DNA from: Legionella qingyii | GTDB taxonomy: Bacteria > Pseudomonadota > Gammaproteobacteria > Legionellales > Legionellaceae | Direction: 5' to 3' | Assembly (NCBI RefSeq): GCF_003184185.1 | Contig: NZ_QHJG01000043.1 | Location: 1-21,424, forward strand | DNA length: 21,424 nt | Shown: positions 18,470-21,424 of the stretch, piece after piece | Numbering within the stretch: the stretch's first letter is position 1 | Layout of the letters: the number at the start of each line of letters is the position of its first letter | Notes under the pieces: model-generated | Databases searched by the model: none | Seen by the model: the letters and a program-made list of their open reading frames with translations, nothing else | What the model was told of the DNA's origin: nothing | Position numbers and translations under genes: made by a program

Positions 18470-18542
18470 ACAGATAATGAGGAAATTTTCATAAGCCATG
18501 AATATTTTAGGAAAGGAGTTCTCTCCCCTTTTGTACTGTGCA

Positions 18543-18612
18543 CATCGGACCCACTCACGACTTCCGGGTCCTTAAAACTTTGGACCCAAAACGACTTGAA
18601 GTGGGTCCGATG
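18543..18612. repeat. Interspersed repeat, complete GTAGCCTGGGTGA element
   Basis: 70 bases with perfect 13-bp terminal inverted repeats GTAGCCTGGGTGA and TCACCCAGGCTAC. It sits between the methyltransferase stop and the hppD start, within the probable hppD promoter or leader. No coding frame is inside. Confidence 0.8.
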
Positions 18613-18621
18613 CAATACAGA

Positions 18622-19278
18622 AATTCTACCGACATGATTTTTATTAGGTAGCCGATATCCGTTGTTTGATTATTTATGCGCGACTAGTAAAAATTAATTA
18701 AGTAATTCAAAAGACTAAAGAGACCAAACGGGCGGGAAAAGTAAAAGTAGCTAATGGAATGGTAGGGTCTTATATAATAGTTAACGTTAATTAGGGACTC
18801 CAACTTAGTCAAAATTACGGTAAAGTATTATTAAATGCATTAACCAAAACAGCCGCAGATATTTTTATTTTAGCTTGAAAACGAGGGTTGGAAGTCGCTA
18901 ATTCCGTACATTACATAGATTACGAGCTGGTTCAGCATTAAGTTAAAATACTAGAACAAAGCGAAGAAAGGTCTTTCCTACACGGAACGAACAGGTAAGA
19001 CGTGACTACAGTGTCCATTAGTCGAATGGCAGTAGTCCATCGTAATTCCTGTACCGGTTTCGTGATATTGGTCATTTACAAGGATTGAGGTTTTGTAAAA
19101 AACGCGCCTAATTCGCATTTTCGTTAACGTATTTAACACGAACAAGGCCACGTTGAACGTACAAACGGTCAAGGTACCACCTACAGTGAAACGCATCTGG
19201 CCAATCCCTTCCCACAAGTGCGTTTCTAAATAGGTCGTACATAAGTATTTCGAGTCCTCAATCTGAATTCACAAAGTA
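18622..19278 (-). CDS. SAM-dependent O-methyltransferase
   Basis: 218 residues, start MKHLSLTPELYEYMLDKSLR. The class I SAM fold of the catechol/caffeoyl-CoA O-methyltransferase family (Methyltransf_3) is clear: motif I VLELGTFTGYSALAM (62-76), ITCDIS with the acidic ribose-binding residue, DFIFIDADKTNYVNYYE (metal-binding Asp) and LIAIDNIFWDGKV with the DN pair. It should methylate a hydroxyl of a catechol-like compound with Mg2+. It begins 13 bases after the leucine dehydrogenase stop and is probably cotranscribed with it. Its substrate is unknown; neighbouring aromatic catabolism invites but does not prove a link. Confidence 0.92.
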
Positions 19279-19291
19279 TAGTAAGAAAGAA

Positions 19292-20365
19292 AATTCTATT
19301 AAAGAGAAAACGGTTTAATAGACGTTAAAGCGATCATCCATTTAAAAGGAATTGTCTGTCTCGCTTCTAAAGTCAATTTACTCATATCTAGCGTAGTTAG
19401 ACAACCAATTAAAAAAGAAGTCCTCATACTTCTATAAATCTCCGTCGTTTTTAATTAGGCGGGCGTAACTATTGTATTAGATGACGTTTATTTTAAGGAA
19501 ACAGCACGTTAAAAAAAGGTACCTTCCATACTCGATCGACTAATAAACGACGTGGACGCTATTAACACCAAACGTCAACTCTTTATCACTACAGTAATTA
19601 TTAGCGTGGATTACGTGTTCCTCGTTTTTGTAGTGTTCCATGAAACACTTAAACTAGGCATGAATGACGAAATCGCGGGTTGAGCCATTGCCGTGCTAGC
19701 TGACGACGTCGACTCTGTAGGCGTTGCCAATCACACCGAGGATTAAGTACATTTACAGATCGTTCATTTTTAGGTTGTACCGGATTCGGGACCTACCGAT
19801 GTACTTGAGGCAAATTCGAAAGAAATGGCTCAAATTTGCGTTGTCGCCGAACTTACGGAGCGTCTTATGGAGCCCGTCATCTCCCTCTTCCTAGCGGTAG
19901 TATAAATCTATTCGACCGATGTATCCCCCATACAAGACGTTACTACAGGTATAGACCATTAAGTCATGGTGATAGCTCTCGTCATTACATCGCCGGTAAA
20001 TTAAGTACTTGTTTAGCTGGTTTAACTACGTACATGACTCGCGCTAGTTTGCTTGGAAACCCAAAATATTACTGACTAAATGGCGGAGGATTTCCGTTCA
20101 AGTGACTACGACGAAACTTTGAGTAAGGAGCCCGTTCTGCGTAACGTAGAACTTAGCGTCGTATCCATGATCCTATAAGTTATTTTGCCGTTGGTGGATT
20201 TCGTCCTGGATTAAACCACAACACTTACCGCTAATATCGAAAGTAAGGTCAATACCCTAGGTGAAATTTCACATTCAGAGGTTTTGGTACTCTCTCGCGC
20301 ATTAGCTCCTTTAGTAGAAGCCGGTAATAACCCAATCATAAACTATATAACAGGTGTCTTTAGTA
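19292..20365 (-). CDS. Leu/Phe/Val dehydrogenase
   Basis: 357 residues. The chosen start MISVDNISNTNPIMAEDD has GAGGAG at nine bases; a second ATG twelve codons on is weaker. The Glu/Leu/Phe/Val dehydrogenase family is shown by GMKAIIAIHNTKLGPALGG, substrate-binding K84 in GMSFKAA, catalytic K96 in PLGGGKS, and the NAD-binding GLGHVGFLLAR, ending NAGGLIFAA and a helical tail. It reversibly deaminates branched-chain or aromatic L-amino acids to 2-oxo acids with NAD+. It could supply 2-oxo acids such as phenylpyruvate, next to hppD. Leucine and phenylalanine dehydrogenase cannot be separated by eye. Confidence 0.94.
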
Positions 20366-20505
20366 AACAACTACGAGGAGAAGTTTATAAAAACGTCTTC
20401 AATATAAGGATAAAAAACTAATTTAGTTACCACGTCAATTATTAAACCACAGAAATCCATACGACCATATGTGAATAAATTAATAAGTAGTCTAACCTCT
20501 CACAA

Positions 20506-21222
20506 TACGCGGTTCATAAAAAGTCTTACGACTGAAATTACGATCAATGTGGTAAACGGAAACGACTTCTTTACTATGGAGGTAGGTAAGGTGCCGGAGT
20601 TAACCAAGAACTATTTTAACTAAAAGTTGAAAGTCGTTTTGTCACCCATTGTTGAGTTTGACGAAATAATCCCCAGTTATAGTTACACTGAAATTGGTCA
20701 CGACTAAACCAGTTCCGTGCTCGACTATAATACCTCGCTAACTTATTTTAGCGTTTTCCCCTCACCGTAAACTGGCGTAAGCTATCCAGTGTTCTATCGA
20801 GACCAGAACTTTTCAACATACACGTTCGTGTTCGTGCTCATTTGGTTCCGCGTAATTGGCTATAAATATTTTTACGATTTCTACACTCAAATGGGCCCCG
20901 TTTTATACTCTATCGGTCACAGCTAAAATTCGGTTCAAAACTACTTTGTGTCCGACAAAATTCAGTTTAAGCGGTTGCCAATATAGTTGTTCACTTACTA
21001 CTTGAACGAGCATAGTTATTCCGTATAGGCCCCGTTTTAATGTCGCAGTCATTAAATCTAAAACAACTGCCCTTATTAGGTAGGGTTGGTTCCGAAATAG
21101 TTCGGTTCTGCTACTTATGCTACTACCATCCGCTCAGTCGACGAGGTCGAGGACGCAATTGCCAGTCATTACTCAACTATAATTGACGTTAACAACTTCA
21201 ACGAAGTTTAGCTTTCGTTATC
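20506..21222 (+). CDS. Periplasmic SIMPL-domain-like protein
   Basis: 238 residues, start MRQVFFRMLTLMLVTPFAFAEE, with TTGGAGAG upstream. A Sec signal peptide of ~20 residues ends at FAFA-EE, so the protein is periplasmic. The body alternates strands and helices, with two repeated halves such as LGVNINVTLTSADLVKARAD, LEKLYVQAQARV and a C-terminal LILTAIVEVASN, resembling the SIMPL/DUF541 family of extracytoplasmic proteins of unclear function. No catalytic motif is seen. The gene is divergent from the leucine dehydrogenase gene across 140 bases. Confidence 0.75.
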
Positions 21223-21319
21223 TATATCATATCTTTAAAATCATAATTTCTTTTTCCACTTCAGGTCCCCGCAACAGCGTTATTCACTTCGCATCGCCGT
21301 ATCGGTAATTCAATTCCTT

Positions 21320-21408
21320 ACAACAGTAAGGGCTCGTCTGGAATTCCTAAAAACAGTATGGACTCTTCCGCAATCTCTAACAACAGTAAGGGCGCTTCCG
21401 CCCTTAGA
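21320..21408. repeat. Block of GTTGTCATTCCCG repeats
   Basis: Three related units in about 90 bases: GTTGTCATTCCCGAGCAGACC, TTTGTCATACCTGAGAAGGC and GTTGTCATTCCCGCGAAGGC, the last closing as a perfect hairpin ATTCCCGCG...GCGGGAAT (about 21387-21406). These match a common dispersed bacterial palindromic repeat. It lies downstream of the SIMPL-like gene and runs towards the window end. Confidence 0.75.
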
Positions 21409-21424
21409 TAAGTAGTCACCCGTG

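Larger units (their letters stand above)
1..21424. other. Whole window in mirror (3'->5') order
   Basis: Read as printed, no frame on either strand encodes a recognisable protein, and the usual tRNA T-arm signature is absent. Complementing each base in place restores three complete tRNAs with paired arms and CCA ends, LSGGERQRVAIAR of an ABC ATPase, HRLDKETSG of a pseudouridine synthase, and long reading frames with sensible starts, ribosome sites and overlaps. Gene lengths all divide by three and match family lengths. The printed string is therefore either the reverse of a natural sequence or its uncomplemented partner strand; these two are indistinguishable from here. Confidence 0.97.

Noticed and set aside
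17286..21408. Short palindromic repeats considered as a CRISPR array
   Set aside because: The units are irregularly spaced, differ in sequence and have no equal-length unique spacers, and no cas genes are present.

Overview
The window appears to be written in mirror order: the bases run 3'->5' (reversed without complementing, or equivalently complemented without reversing). Read literally, neither strand has a credible gene; the longest stop-free frame is 143 codons and shows no family motif. Complementing the string base by base while keeping left-to-right order gives 19 intact coding sequences or ORFs, three tRNAs and one gene remnant, filling most of the window. All annotation below is of that decoded sequence, placed at the coordinates of the window as given. 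Strand convention: '+' means the decoded gene runs left to right (read complemented bases from low to high coordinate); '-' means it runs right to left (read the printed bases backwards from high to low coordinate). Motifs quoted are from the decoded sequence.

The decoded DNA is AT-rich and gammaproteobacterial, and fits a Legionella species. The 4-hydroxyphenylpyruvate dioxygenase closely resembles legiolysin, the order pgsA-tRNAGly-tRNACys-tRNALeu is a gammaproteobacterial arrangement, rne and rluC are divergent neighbours, and ankyrin and unrecognised effector-like proteins are interspersed. The genus call rests on remembered family sequences, not a search.

Layout. 1-2,184: remnant of a zinc alcohol dehydrogenase with its middle deleted, then an unrecognised 404-residue protein. 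2,185-7,652: RNase E (leftward), a long leader with a MITE-like element, then a rightward run of rluC, a HAD hydrolase, pgsA and three tRNAs. 7,668-9,739: a short EamA-type membrane protein and a 511-residue ankyrin protein, both leftward. 10,289-12,554: lolC-lolD, overlapping by 8 bases, and a small unknown protein. 12,793-15,446: asnS leftward; then a secreted cysteine-containing protein and a small acidic protein rightward. 15,566-20,365: a leftward amino-acid catabolic block of Leu/Phe/Val dehydrogenase, O-methyltransferase, hppD, fumarylacetoacetase and maleylacetoacetate isomerase. 20,506-21,222: a periplasmic SIMPL-like protein, then a block of GTCATTCCCG repeats.

The hppD-fah-maiA genes encode most of tyrosine breakdown to fumarate and acetoacetate; homogentisate dioxygenase is not in the window. 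LolC and LolD are parts of the lipoprotein-sorting ABC machine. The remaining core genes act in RNA turnover and modification, phospholipid synthesis and translation. I see no CRISPR array, phage, intact transposase or new multi-gene defence system. The most unusual property of this window is its mirrored orientation.
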